Positions 17,792 to 26,694 of a DNA stretch of 64,000 bases are shown here, one piece after another. The translations under genes were made by a program, and so were the position numbers. Source of the stretch: Deltaproteobacteria bacterium (GTDB taxonomy: Bacteria > Myxococcota_A > UBA9042); NCBI GenBank assembly GCA_016875335.1, contig VGRO01000001.1:1-64000 (forward strand). The letters run 5' to 3'. Each line of letters starts with the position of its first letter. The stretch's first letter is position 1. The notes below the pieces were generated by a model. It saw nothing but the letters and a program-made list of their open reading frames with translations. It searched no databases and was not told where the DNA came from.

Positions 17792-18415
17792 ATGGGTTTA
17801 TCAAGCGGCAGCGTCAGTTACCTGCGGTTCGTGGCCGAACCCGTGCCCGAGGCTTTCGAGCCGCGTTTCTGCGAGGCGCTGTGGAACCACCGTTTCCAGG
17901 AGATCGATCCCCACGGCGAGATCGAGAAAGCCCACGGCTGGGTACGCTTTGACGACGCGTTCGAGGCTGAGATTGACCCCGAATCGCTGGTCCTGGAGTC
18001 TGGACAGTTGTTGCTGCGCCTGCGCATCGACACATTGAAGATCCCAGCGGCGACGCTCAAGGCCTATGTGGACAAGGCCGCCAAGGACCGGGCCAAGAAA
18101 GACGGCCGCGATCTGCCGGGCAAGAAGGAGCGCGAAGCCCTCAAGCTCGAGGTCGCCAAACAACTGCGCGTGCGCTCGCTGCCGCGCATGCAGCTCGTCG
18201 AGGCCGCATGGAACGTCCACGACGGCGAGGTGCGGCTTTTCTCGACCAGCAAGGGCGTCGCCGGCCTGTTCGTCGACCACTTCGAAAAGACCTTCGAGCG
18301 CAAGCTGCAGTTCGTCGGGTTGCTCGAGGTGCTGCCCCTGCGCGGCATGACCCAGCAAGAAATCGATGGCCTCGCGCTCATCGACGCCGAACGCTTCCAC
18401 TTGATTGCCCGCTAG
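17792..18415 (+). CDS. RdgC-like protein (short form)
   Basis: The protein has 207 residues from the ATG at 17792. The middle resembles RdgC, a DNA-binding protein that limits RecA: a segment of about 100 residues with LRIDTLKIPAATLKAYVDKA, KKEREALKLEVAKQL and RVRSLPRMQLVEAAW, then FSTSKGVAGLFVDHFEKTF. RdgC is usually about 300 residues, so this form lacks roughly the last third. It starts a plus-strand group and is followed after 10 bases by a gene that looks like its partner. Confidence 0.55.
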   Translation: MGLSSGSVSYLRFVAEPVPEAFEPRFCEALWNHRFQEIDPHGEIEKAHGWVRFDDAFEAEIDPESLVLESGQLLLRLRIDTLKIPAATLKAYVDKAAKDRAKKDGRDLPGKKEREALKLEVAKQLRVRSLPRMQLVEAAWNVHDGEVRLFSTSKGVAGLFVDHFEKTFERKLQFVGLLEVLPLRGMTQQEIDGLALIDAERFHLIAR

Positions 18416-18425
18416 GAGGCTACCC

Positions 18426-18935
18426 ATGGCCGGCGCCGACCGCTTTTCGTTTCTGGGCCGCGAGTTCTTGACCTGGCTGTGGTTCGAGGCCGAACGCAAC
18501 GGCGGCCGTATCGGCGTCGGCGACCAGAGCTACGGCATCGAGTTCGCCCAGAAACTGGTGCTCGAGAGCGCAGGCACCCTGCGCGAGGGGTCCACCGTGC
18601 AGGCCGAGGCTCCTTCCCAGGCCGAGGAGGCCCGCACGGCGCTCCGCGTCGGCAAGAAAGTGGCGCGGGCCCGGCTGGTGCTGTCCTTGGGCGAACGGCA
18701 GTTCTCGTTCAACCTCGACGCCGAGACCATGGCGATCTCGAACGCCAAGCTGCCGACCGAACTCGGCGTGCGCGACGCGGCTGGTCTGGACGAACGGGTG
18801 GCGCTGCTCGACCAGCTCGAAGCCGCGGTCGACGGCCTGTACGTTGCCTTCGTGCGGATGCGCAGCCAGGAGGCGACCTGGGGCCCGGTGCGCGACGCCA
18901 TGCGCGCCTGGGTGTCGACGCCGGCCGACGCATAG
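18426..18935 (+). CDS. Unknown protein paired with the RdgC-like gene
   Basis: The protein has 169 residues, soluble and acidic, with no signal peptide. It opens MAGADRFSFLGREFLTWLWF and contains VGKKVARARLVLSLGERQFSFNLDAETMAISNAKLP. An AGGAGGCTACCC stretch before the ATG at 18426 is a good ribosome-binding site. It sits 10 bases after the RdgC-like stop, so the two are likely co-translated and may form a complex. I do not recognise the family. Confidence 0.6.
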   Translation: MAGADRFSFLGREFLTWLWFEAERNGGRIGVGDQSYGIEFAQKLVLESAGTLREGSTVQAEAPSQAEEARTALRVGKKVARARLVLSLGERQFSFNLDAETMAISNAKLPTELGVRDAAGLDERVALLDQLEAAVDGLYVAFVRMRSQEATWGPVRDAMRAWVSTPADA

Positions 18936-18962
18936 CCAGACACTGGGTCGCGGCGCGCGGCG

Positions 18963-20393
18963 ATGCTGTTCAACTCGCTCCTCTATCTGCTGTTTCTCGC
19001 GGCTGTCGTCGGCGGGTCGTGGGCGCTCGTGCGCTGGCCGACGCCGCGGGCGTTGCTGCTATTGCTGGCGAGTTGCACCTTCTACATGGCGTGGAGTCCG
19101 CGCTATGTGCTGTTGATCCTCGGAGCTGCGGCGTTCGACTGGGCGATGGCCCGGGTCATCGAGCGCACCGACGACAGCCAACCGGTGCGCAGGCGTGCGC
19201 TCATGCTCGCGTCGGTCGCCGTCAACTTGGGGCTGCTGTGCTACTACAAGTACGTCGGCTTTTTCGCTGAAAACTTCGTGGCCTTGGTCAAGCTCTGCGG
19301 GTTCGACGTGAGCTTGTCGATTGCGCGCACGGTGTTGCCGGTGGGCATCAGCTTCTTCACCTTTCAGTCGATGGCCTACGTCGTCGACGTGTGGCGGCGC
19401 GAGATCCCCGCGGAAAGGAGTCTGTGGCGGTTCTGGCTTTTCGCGACGTTCTTCCCGCAACTGGTGGCCGGACCCATCTCGCGGGCGCACATCCTTTTGC
19501 CGCAACTGCACCGCAACCCGGTATTGCGCGACGACGACGTGGGCGAAGCACTTTTCCGCATCGGCCGCGGCCTGGTCAAGAAGGTGTGCATCGCCGACTG
19601 GCTGGCGCTGAACCTGGTGGACCGGGTGTTCAGCAACCCCGGTGTGTACTCTGGCGCCGAAATCATGGTTGGGTTGTACGCCTATACCTTGCAGATTTAC
19701 TGCGATTTCTCAGGGTACACCGACATCGCCATCGGTTCCGCGCGGTTGCTCGGCATCACCCTTCCCGAGAACTTCAACCGGCCGTACCGGGCGCGCACGG
19801 TCGCCGAATTCTGGCGGCGCTGGCACATGACGTTGTCGACGTGGCTGCGCCACTACGTGTTTTTCCCGCTCGGCGGCAGCAAGGGCAGCGTCTGGTTGGC
19901 GCATCGCAACACCTTGATTACGCTGACGTTGATTGGCTTCTGGCACGGCGCGAACTGGACCTTCGTGCTCTACGGCCTGTTGCACGGGGTCGCCATTGCC
20001 GTCAACCGCACCCAGCACAGAAAGATGCCCAAAGGCTGGACCCACGACCAGCTGCCGTGGGCGAGCAACCTGTGGCGCATCGCCCTGACCTTCCATTTCG
20101 TGGTGCTGGCGCGGATCTTGTTCCGTTGCCCCACCTTGCAAGCCGCGGGTGACATGGTCGGCCACTTGTTCAGCAACGGCGCCGGGCTTGCGCGCATCGA
20201 CGGCGGCACTTGGGCAGTTCTGGCGCTCGGCTACGCGGTCCATTTCGCCCCGCCGGCCTGGCTGGAGCAACTGCGCATTCGGTTCATCGCCCTGCCTGGG
20301 TATGCGCAGGGTGGCGTGCTGTCCGCGGCGGCCGCCGGCATGGCGCTCGTGGCCGAAACCGACGCCGTGCCCTTCATCTACTTCCAGTTTTGA
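18963..20393 (+). CDS. MBOAT-family membrane O-acyltransferase (AlgI-like)
   Basis: This 476-residue protein has about ten hydrophobic helices. It shows the AlgI/DltB blocks NLGLLCYYKYVGFF, LPVGISFFTFQSMAYVVDV, FFPQLVAGPISRA, YCDFSGYTDIAIG and LIGFWHGANWTFVLYGLLHG, where the His of FWHG is the catalytic residue. These enzymes move acetyl groups across the membrane onto extracellular polysaccharide or other envelope polymers. The SGNH gene five bases downstream is the usual partner. The polymer acetylated is not known. Confidence 0.88.
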   Translation: MLFNSLLYLLFLAAVVGGSWALVRWPTPRALLLLLASCTFYMAWSPRYVLLILGAAAFDWAMARVIERTDDSQPVRRRALMLASVAVNLGLLCYYKYVGFFAENFVALVKLCGFDVSLSIARTVLPVGISFFTFQSMAYVVDVWRREIPAERSLWRFWLFATFFPQLVAGPISRAHILLPQLHRNPVLRDDDVGEALFRIGRGLVKKVCIADWLALNLVDRVFSNPGVYSGAEIMVGLYAYTLQIYCDFSGYTDIAIGSARLLGITLPENFNRPYRARTVAEFWRRWHMTLSTWLRHYVFFPLGGSKGSVWLAHRNTLITLTLIGFWHGANWTFVLYGLLHGVAIAVNRTQHRKMPKGWTHDQLPWASNLWRIALTFHFVVLARILFRCPTLQAAGDMVGHLFSNGAGLARIDGGTWAVLALGYAVHFAPPAWLEQLRIRFIALPGYAQGGVLSAAAAGMALVAETDAVPFIYFQF

Positions 20394-20397
20394 CCCG

Positions 20398-22005
20398 ATG
20401 ACGAGCGACCCTGCCAGCCCAACCGACCGCAGCGCGCGCGACCGCGTGGCCCGCGTGGCGTCCGACGCCTTTGCCCCTGCGCCGGGCGAGGCGGTGGCTG
20501 GGGCGGCCTTCCCCAAAGGGCCCTTGCTGCGGTTGCTGCAAGCGGTTGTGGTGCTGGTGTCGGCGAGCCAGGTGCCCGCTGTCATCCCCGGCCTGGACGA
20601 CTACCGCTATTGGGAGCGCCTGGACCCCTCGCCGCTCGTGCGCGCCCTGACCCTGCAAGACCCGCCCGCGGCTGAGATGTTGCCTGCGACAGCAGGGGCG
20701 CCCAAGGCGAACGGCGACGACGACCTGGACGACGCCGAACTCGACCGCATGGCAGGCGTGCATGGGGCGGCGCAACTGCCGAAATCGGCATCGGAAACCG
20801 ACGACGCGACGACTGGCTTGCCCAGTGCGCCGACCGGTGACGACCCTTTGGCCGTGGACGACGAGACCCTCAAGGGCCAGGCTGTGTGGCTCGAAGGCGA
20901 CCTCGAACACGGCGCGCCGCTTTTCCGCGCCCTGGCCGACCTTGCGCGCGGCCGGCGCACCCACGTGCGCATGGGCCACTGGGGCGACTCGCACATCGCC
21001 AACGACGGCATCACCCACGTCACGCGCCTCTTGCTGCAAAAGCGCTTCGGCGACGGTGGCCACGGCTTCGTCCTGCCGCAAGGTCGGACTGAGTGGTACA
21101 GCCACAAGGGCGTGACGCTCGCACCTTCCGAAGGCTGGTCGCTCGTCAACTTCTTGAACGGCAACGCCAGAGATGGCGCGTACGGCTACGGTGGAGTGGG
21201 CCTCGACGGCGGCCCCGGCGAGACCGTGGCCTGGACCACCACCGCCAAAAGCCCATGGTCGCGCGCCCACCTGTACTTTCGCGCCAAGGGCCGCGGCACC
21301 TGGCAAGCCCGCCTCGACGGCAAGGCGCTGCCCAAAGCTGATTTTGCGCCCGCGGCACCGACCGATCTCGCATTCTCCTGGACTTCCACCGATGCCGCAC
21401 ATGCCATCCAAGTCAAACTGGCGGCCGGCAGGGCGCGGGTTTTCGGCATCGCCCTGGAGCGCGAACGGGGCGTCGTCTACGACAGCTTGGGCGAGGTCGG
21501 CGCCCGCGGCGTGCGCTGGAAGAACGCCGACGCCGTCCACCTGCAGGCGACCATGGCCCTGCGCCGGCCCGACGCGGTCATCGTCAACTACGGCGGCAAT
21601 GAGCGGCTGGACAAGCTGGCTGAGGCGACCTACGTGCAGCGCATGAACGACGTGGTGACGCTGCTCAAGGCCGGCCGCACCGACGTCGCCTGCCTGGTTT
21701 TCGGCCCATCGGACCACGGCCTCCGCGAAAAAGGCGCCATCGTCAGCGACCCGGCCATCGTCAAGCTCATTCGCTGGCAGCGGCGGGTCGCCAAGGAGTC
21801 CAACTGCCTCTTCTTCGACACCAGGGCGCTAATGGGCGGCGACGGCAGCATGGGCCGCTGGGTCAAGCAGGGCCTGGGATGGAGCGACTACAGCCATTTC
21901 ACCGCCAAGGGCGAACGTGCGATGGGCCAAGGCACCTACCACGCGCTCTTGCGCGGTTTGCGCGACTGGCTGCGCGCCCATCCCGAACGCGGCAGACGCG
22001 AGTGA
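20398..22005 (+). CDS. Membrane-anchored SGNH/GDSL-like hydrolase, MBOAT partner
   Basis: The protein has 535 residues. A transmembrane anchor near 45-62 (LLQAVVVLVSASQVPAVIP) is followed by an acidic linker and an SGNH domain from about 185: HWGDSHIANDG (Ser nucleophile), YGGNE (Asn) and WSDYSHFTAKGE (Asp/His). The Ser-His arrangement resembles AlgJ/AlgX/PatB-type acetyl-transfer partners. It starts five bases after the MBOAT stop. The likely role is to transfer or remove the acetyl group delivered across the membrane by the MBOAT protein. Confidence 0.8.
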   Translation: MTSDPASPTDRSARDRVARVASDAFAPAPGEAVAGAAFPKGPLLRLLQAVVVLVSASQVPAVIPGLDDYRYWERLDPSPLVRALTLQDPPAAEMLPATAGAPKANGDDDLDDAELDRMAGVHGAAQLPKSASETDDATTGLPSAPTGDDPLAVDDETLKGQAVWLEGDLEHGAPLFRALADLARGRRTHVRMGHWGDSHIANDGITHVTRLLLQKRFGDGGHGFVLPQGRTEWYSHKGVTLAPSEGWSLVNFLNGNARDGAYGYGGVGLDGGPGETVAWTTTAKSPWSRAHLYFRAKGRGTWQARLDGKALPKADFAPAAPTDLAFSWTSTDAAHAIQVKLAAGRARVFGIALERERGVVYDSLGEVGARGVRWKNADAVHLQATMALRRPDAVIVNYGGNERLDKLAEATYVQRMNDVVTLLKAGRTDVACLVFGPSDHGLREKGAIVSDPAIVKLIRWQRRVAKESNCLFFDTRALMGGDGSMGRWVKQGLGWSDYSHFTAKGERAMGQGTYHALLRGLRDWLRAHPERGRRE

Positions 22006-22026
22006 CGCTCGCGTGACGCAGGGCGT

Positions 22027-22054
22027 TTTGCCGTCCACGGATTTGGCCTACACT
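22027..22054 (+). promoter_or_regulatory. Possible sigma-70-type promoter for the orphan regulator
   Basis: TTTGCC at 22027-22032 and TACACT at 22049-22054 are 16 bases apart, in the gap before the regulator that starts at 22162. The -10 box is fair and the -35 box poor. The 5' leader would be about 100 bases. Confidence 0.3.
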
Positions 22055-22161
22055 CTGGTCTAGGCGTGCGCGGGGGCCCCGAAATCCGCGCGGTGCGGGT
22101 GCACACGCCGCCACAAGGACGAGCAGCCACCGGCGCGGCCGGACTGGCGGGCGAGGATTGC

Positions 22162-22848
22162 ATGCGGGTTTTGCTGGTCGAAGACGACAACCTCATCGGC
22201 ACGATGGTGCGGCTGAACCTGGAGCAGGACGGCTACGCGGTCGACTGGCAGCGTTCGGGAGAGGCGGCGTTGCAGACGCTGCGCGGCGGGCGCTTTGATT
22301 GCCTGCTCCTCGACATCGGCCTGCCCGGCATCAGCGGCATCGACGTCGCCAAGCAGGCGCGCAAGCTGGGGGTCGGCACGCCGATTCTGATGCTCACCGC
22401 ACGCGACGAGACCGACAGCAAGGTCCAGGCCCTGGACTACGGCGCCGACGACTACCTATGCAAACCCTTCGAAATGAAGGAGTTGCTCGCCCGGGTTCGC
22501 GCGCACATCCGCCGCAGCCAGGGCAGCCTTGAGGTGCCGACCGATCAGGAACTGCGCATCGGCCTCGCCACGGTCAACATGGAGCGGCGGGCTCTGACCA
22601 CCCACGACGGCTTGATCCAAGAACTGTCGGACAAGGAGGCCGTGCTGCTCGCCTTGTTGCACAAGAACCCCGGCCGGGCCCTGTCGCGCGCCGACATCCT
22701 CGAAGAGGTGTGGGGTATGGACGCCACGCCGACCGAGCGCACCGTCGACAACTTCATCGTTCGCCTGCGCCGTTGGGTCGAGCCTGAGCCCGATCGCCCG
22801 CGCCACATCATCACCGTGCGGGGCTGGGGCTATCGCTACGAGCCGTGA
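22162..22848 (+). CDS. OmpR-family response regulator (orphan, QseB-like)
   Basis: The protein has 228 residues from the ATG at 22162. The receiver domain opens MRVLLVEDDNLIG, with phospho-acceptor in CLLLDIGLPGISG and YLCKPFEMKELLARV. The winged-helix domain has LSDKEAVLLALLHKNPG, RTVDNFIVRLRRWVE and VRGWGYRYEP. The order and motifs resemble QseB/PmrA. No kinase gene is near; the next gene downstream faces it. An upstream start would need about 30 more residues of poor quality. Confidence 0.88.
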   Translation: MRVLLVEDDNLIGTMVRLNLEQDGYAVDWQRSGEAALQTLRGGRFDCLLLDIGLPGISGIDVAKQARKLGVGTPILMLTARDETDSKVQALDYGADDYLCKPFEMKELLARVRAHIRRSQGSLEVPTDQELRIGLATVNMERRALTTHDGLIQELSDKEAVLLALLHKNPGRALSRADILEEVWGMDATPTERTVDNFIVRLRRWVEPEPDRPRHIITVRGWGYRYEP

Positions 22849-22883
22849 TCGCTATCGCTTCAGTTTTCGCAGCGAATTCAGTG

Positions 22884-22910
22884 TTCTGAACAATGGGGGG
22901 GTAGGTTCAA
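22884..22910 (-). repeat. C-tract hairpin element, copy 4
   Basis: C-first reading: TGAAC, three bases, 7 C (22895-22901), ATT, GTTCA. It gives a 5-bp stem with a 13-base loop. It lies 17 bases after the stop of ccmE and 36 bases after the opposing regulator gene, so it is placed like a terminator between convergent genes. Confidence 0.8.
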
Positions 22911-22926
22911 GCCCCGCATTCGGTCG

Positions 22927-23445
22927 CTATTTTGACGCCGGCTGCGCCGCCTTGTGCTTGGCGTACTCTTCGTCGTAGTACTTCTTCTGGTCGGCCTCGC
23001 TCATGTTCTGGGCGTCAGCGTAGCGGCTCGGGCACTTGACGGTCAGGTTCGATGCGCTGAGTTCGCCGTTGTCCAGGCGGCCCTGCACGATGGCTTCACG
23101 GCCCTCTTCGAACGGGTCGGGCAGCAACCTCGGATAGGCCACAGTCAACTGGTGGCCCTGGCCGTCTTCGAGATCGAATCGGAACTGGGCGCTGCCAGGC
23201 TCTCCGCGCACGCTGCCCTTGCGCACCTTGCCGCTGACCTTGATTTCGCGCCTGCCGATGTCTGACTTGTTCTCGGCCAGTTGCTGCAGGGTGTAGTTGT
23301 ACATTCCCGCGCCGCCGCTCGTGCTGGTGCCGACGACGCCGAGGCCGATGCCCACGACCGCGACGACGACGACGACCGGTGCCCACGAGCTTTTCTTGCG
23401 CTGAATCGGGGCGTCATTGGTTGGCGGCTGGACCTGCTCGGACAT
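22927..23445 (-). CDS. ccmE: Cytochrome c maturation heme chaperone CcmE, CxxxY type
   Basis: The protein has 172 residues. A cytoplasmic N terminus and one membrane helix (22-40) precede a periplasmic OB-fold: KVSGKVRKGSV, AQFRFDLEDG, LLPDPFEEGREAIVQGRL, and the end of the strand reads LTVKCPSRY. In classical CcmE this last block is HxxxY, the His binding heme covalently. Here it is Cys138-x3-Tyr142, the variant reported from Desulfovibrio-type bacteria and archaea. It carries heme to apocytochromes c. No other ccm gene is nearby, which is unusual. A start six bases upstream (23451) is possible. Confidence 0.85.
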   Translation of the reverse strand: MSEQVQPPTNDAPIQRKKSSWAPVVVVVAVVGIGLGVVGTSTSGGAGMYNYTLQQLAENKSDIGRREIKVSGKVRKGSVRGEPGSAQFRFDLEDGQGHQLTVAYPRLLPDPFEEGREAIVQGRLDNGELSASNLTVKCPSRYADAQNMSEADQKKYYDEEYAKHKAAQPASK

Positions 23446-23542
23446 GGGCATCTCGCGCGCCCCGTCGGGCGCCGGGTGCAGGGTAGGCCCGCTCCACCCG
23501 CCATTCAAGCGCGAACGGCGATTGCCCTGCCGGAGCGCGGGA

Positions 23543-25195
23543 CTACGGCGCAGTGACCGTGATGGGCGTCGTCGTCGGCTTGTAGGTGTTGTCGGCTTCG
23601 CCGTCGACGACGCGCAGCGCGTCTTTGCCCCAGTCGTAGGCCGGGCCCTCGGTGCCGGCCATCTTGAGCAATTCCAGGTAGCTCGGCTGCTTTCCGCTCA
23701 GCAGGCCGACCAGGAAGCGCCCGAGCCCGGCGCCCGATCCGCCCGAGAATGATTCGAGGCCATTGGTGATGGTCTCCAGATCCTTGCTGCCGTTGACCTT
23801 GAGCTTGAAGTAGTCCTGGTTGTAGTAGTTGTAGCTGATGCACGAGTCGATAAAGAAGATCTGGTAGCTCTTGGGAAAATCGCTGGCGGTGTACAGCTCT
23901 GGGTCCCACGGGCCGCTGCCGATGTAGCTGTGGCCGTTGTACAGAACCACGTCCGATTTCTGGATGGCGCGCTTGTGCGGCCCATTGGACTCGCCGGCGC
24001 CGAAGAACTGGTTGATGCGCAGCGTGACTTTGCGCGGGGCACCGCTGCCGATCTTGACCGTGACGGTTTCTTCGAGCGTCACCCAGCGCTTCATGAGCGC
24101 CTCGCCCACCGCCTTGCGCAGCGCCAACTGGTCCGCCGACGAGAACCCAGCGGGAAACTCGCTGCGATCGAGCTCCCACTGCACGAATTTCTGGAAAGTG
24201 GCGCCGGTGACGGCCTTGCCATTGACGGAGAAGCTGCTCAGATCCTTGGGCGGGTCGGTCGCCACGATCTTGAGGCTGGGCCGCGCTGCAAGAATGGTCT
24301 GCATCTGCTCCATCATCTCCAAGTAGCCCGAGTCGTCGATGACGTGGTGGGCTTGTCCTGGCTCCGGGTGATCGATCTCGCCGTTGACGAGCGCGACGAC
24401 GAGCTTGTCCTTCTCGACGCCGCCCGCCCACAAGCGCTGGTATTCCGGCCAGATCTGCCCGGCGGTCGACTTGCCGGGTGCGAGCCGCACCGTCAATGGC
24501 AAGTAGAGGCGGTCCACCTCTTCCTGCACGATCTGGCCGGTCTTGACGGCCTTGGCTTTCCTCACCGCGTCGATGGCCTTCTGCTCGCCGTTCATCGCGG
24601 TCTTGCAGGCGTTGCGCGACGGGTTGAACACGTACCAGAGGTCGAAGCGGAAATCCTGGTCGTGCTTGTCGTTGGCCGTGCAGTCCTTGAGCACCTTGTC
24701 CGACTGCGCCTGGTAGTCGCCGCATAGCGCCCCGAGCGCGAGCGAGCTCTTGCGCGACATGGTCTTGGGCACGATGCCCTTGTCGGTGAACTTGTAGCGG
24801 ACCCGCAGCAGTTTGGTCGCCGCGCCCGCCTTGGGGTTGACGACGGACACTGCTTCCTTGTTGGTGGCGGCGATCTGGATGTCGGCCAATTCGCGCTTGG
24901 CAACGCTGACGTTGGCGGTGCGCAGGGGTCCGAACACGGTGCGGGTCTGCTTGCGCACGGCGTCGAGGATTGAGGATTCCGATGCAGTTTCACTTACATA
25001 GACCATGCCCTCGAACGAGAGGTCGCGCTCGAGCGCCGTCTGGCTCACCAGCTCCTGGTCGTCGCCGGCCTCGGTGGCCTGCTCGGCCTCGCAGCCCCAG
25101 GCACCGAAGACCAGGGCCGTCAGCCCCCACGCGGCCCAATGACGCGGTCCGAAATTGCACGAGCGCTCTGCTCGTGGCCCGTTGAAAAGCAGCAT
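23543..25195 (-). CDS. Lipoprotein with possible clan-CD (caspase/gingipain-like) peptidase domain
   Basis: The protein has 550 residues. An N-terminal hydrophobic stretch ends in WGC (residue 35), a weak lipobox. Most of the protein is unlike anything I know. Residues 420-500 have a hydrophobic strand ending VLYNGHSYIGSGPW and, after about 25 residues, another ending IFFIDSCISYN. A strand ending in His-Gly and a strand ending in Asp/Ala-Cys mark clan-CD peptidases (caspases, gingipains, CHAT); here the His is followed by Ser instead of Gly. This reading is an inference from two motifs. The neighbours are lipoproteins with an FGE-like fold and a redoxin-like fold. Confidence 0.4.
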   Translation of the reverse strand: MLLFNGPRAERSCNFGPRHWAAWGLTALVFGAWGCEAEQATEAGDDQELVSQTALERDLSFEGMVYVSETASESSILDAVRKQTRTVFGPLRTANVSVAKRELADIQIAATNKEAVSVVNPKAGAATKLLRVRYKFTDKGIVPKTMSRKSSLALGALCGDYQAQSDKVLKDCTANDKHDQDFRFDLWYVFNPSRNACKTAMNGEQKAIDAVRKAKAVKTGQIVQEEVDRLYLPLTVRLAPGKSTAGQIWPEYQRLWAGGVEKDKLVVALVNGEIDHPEPGQAHHVIDDSGYLEMMEQMQTILAARPSLKIVATDPPKDLSSFSVNGKAVTGATFQKFVQWELDRSEFPAGFSSADQLALRKAVGEALMKRWVTLEETVTVKIGSGAPRKVTLRINQFFGAGESNGPHKRAIQKSDVVLYNGHSYIGSGPWDPELYTASDFPKSYQIFFIDSCISYNYYNQDYFKLKVNGSKDLETITNGLESFSGGSGAGLGRFLVGLLSGKQPSYLELLKMAGTEGPAYDWGKDALRVVDGEADNTYKPTTTPITVTAP

Positions 25196-25506
25196 GGTTC
25201 CTCACCTGCCCGCCGCCGACCGACTGGGCGATTCGCTTGCGCCGGCTGCCTGTGCCCACAGGCGTTCAGCGCGCGAAGGGTTGCGTGCTGACCCGGCTGC
25301 GTGGGCGACCGGGCCCGCTGCGGGGCGCCCCAATCGGCCACCGCGGCAAAGACGCGATTTTGCGCCGGGTTGGCGCTCGGGTCAAGGCTTTTTTCGCCGC
25401 GAGCTGCCGGCCGCGTTCGGGCGGGAGCAGGGCGGCAGAATCGCCCCCCCCATTGTTCAGATCCATGAACTCGTTGCGATTTTATGCGTCGTCTGCCGCG
25501 TTCAAT
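25196..25506. other. 311-base gap containing one C-tract element
   Basis: The gap lies between two minus-strand lipoprotein genes. The only feature seen is copy 5 of the C-tract element at 25438-25467, which here is reversed relative to all other copies. A T-rich patch (TTTTTTCG) occurs near 25389. No ORF with recognisable product was found. Confidence 0.5.
25438..25467 (+). repeat. C-tract hairpin element, copy 5 (inverted orientation)
   Basis: GAAT (25438-25441), two bases, 8 C (25444-25451), ATT, GTTC (25455-25458), AGATCCATG. The loop is 13 bases, with one wobble pair. This is the only full copy whose C-rich strand is the plus strand, opposite to both flanking genes; it lies 39 bases beyond the stop of the FGE-fold lipoprotein. 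Confidence 0.8.
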
Positions 25507-26694
25507 TCACGGTGCGTCCGCGCAACACCGAAACCCGGTCGAGTAGTCCCAGTGGCCCATGTCGTGCGCGGTGGTCGCGTACAAGCACCCGGGACCGTTG
25601 AGCTTGGTATCGACGTAGAATCCGCCCCGAAAAGTGCCGGCCGGGTCGGAGGTCCACTCGTGCAAGTTGCCCACGAGATCGAAGAGGCCCTCGGCGCTGG
25701 CGCAACCAGCAAACGCCCCGGTCTTGGCGACGCTCTCGGGCAACTGGTTGATGCACGGATGGCCCAACTGGCTCCAGATCCAAGCGGCGCCGGTGCCGAA
25801 GTACTCGACGGCTGGATGCACGGCGCGGCTGTCATTGCACAGTTTGGGCTGCAAGATCGGGCCGTACGGATAGGTCGTGCCGTTGGGACCCTTGCACGCG
25901 CGCAGCCACTCGGCGTCGCTGCACAGGCGCTTGCCTGCAGCCTTGCACGCGCCCTCGGCTTGCTTGCCGGAGATGTATCCCTGCGGCACCTGGCCGGGCC
26001 TGGCGACCGCGCGCACCTTTTCCTTGGCCGGGTTCCAGTACGGAGAATGCGGCTGCCATCCGGCTGCGGTCTCGACCTCCAGCGCCGCCTCCCATCGATC
26101 GATGCAAAACGGCTTTGTGAGGCCCTGGGTCAGCTTGGCCATGCCGGCCGGGCAATTGCCGAGGCCCGCGGGTGCTGCGCCCATGGTGGCGTTCGGCTGC
26201 GGCTTGGCCTCGGGGTCACACTGCGCCGCAGCGGCCTTGGGTGTGCAGCACTGGATGTCCTTGGGGCCGGGGCAGAAACCCGCGGTGGCGGTTCCTGGAC
26301 AGGTGGCGACGGGCTGGCACGTGCCCGTGCCCTTGCCGGGCACCGCGCAGGGTGTTGCGGTCATCCCGTCTACCACCCCTGCACTGTCGTCTGTCGCTGC
26401 ACCATCGCTGCCCGAGTCGCCAGCGCCGCCCGGTCCGCCATCGGCGACCGCCGGCCCATCCAAGGTCGCGCCGTCGCCGAATGCGTCGGGCGTCAGGGCC
26501 GCGTCGGCCGTGCGCCGTGGCGCATCGACGAGTGCGGCCTCAGCGCTGTCCGAAGTTGCGACCTCTCCGGCGCGGTTCGCGTCCCCGGCGGCGTGGCCCA
26601 CGTCTGCGTCGGCCGCCTCGCCAGACGGCGACTGGGTCCCCACGGCAGAACACGCGACGCACGCGAAAACCAGCGGGGAGATGCGTCCAGTCAC
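25507..26694 (-). CDS. Formylglycine-generating-enzyme-fold (SUMF1) lipoprotein, probably non-catalytic
   Basis: The protein has 395 residues from a GTG at 26694. A signal sequence (RISPLVFACVAC) suggests lipidation. About 100 residues of Ala/Asp linker and a Cys-rich segment follow, then an FGE-sulfatase domain at about 175-390: KPFCIDRWEA, YISGKQAEGACKAAGKRLCSDAEWLRACKG, and the end EGLFDLVGNLHEWTSD, FRGGFYV and GFRCC. In true FGE enzymes two cysteines near the end form the copper site; here the pattern is altered, so a binding or structural role is more likely. The GTGA overlap couples it to the gene upstream. Confidence 0.75.
   Translation of the reverse strand: MTGRISPLVFACVACSAVGTQSPSGEAADADVGHAAGDANRAGEVATSDSAEAALVDAPRRTADAALTPDAFGDGATLDGPAVADGGPGGAGDSGSDGAATDDSAGVVDGMTATPCAVPGKGTGTCQPVATCPGTATAGFCPGPKDIQCCTPKAAAAQCDPEAKPQPNATMGAAPAGLGNCPAGMAKLTQGLTKPFCIDRWEAALEVETAAGWQPHSPYWNPAKEKVRAVARPGQVPQGYISGKQAEGACKAAGKRLCSDAEWLRACKGPNGTTYPYGPILQPKLCNDSRAVHPAVEYFGTGAAWIWSQLGHPCINQLPESVAKTGAFAGCASAEGLFDLVGNLHEWTSDPAGTFRGGFYVDTKLNGPGCLYATTAHDMGHWDYSTGFRCCADAP

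Noticed and set aside
20149-20397. An upstream start for the SGNH gene inside the MBOAT gene.
   Set aside because: It would overlap the MBOAT gene by over 240 bases in another frame; the ATG at 20398 is five bases after its stop.
22895-22925. GGTTCAAGCCCC next to copy 4 (and GTTCAAC in copy 7) looks like the T arm of a tRNA.
   Set aside because: No acceptor, D or anticodon arm can be drawn around it; the GTTCAA is the hairpin arm of the repeat.
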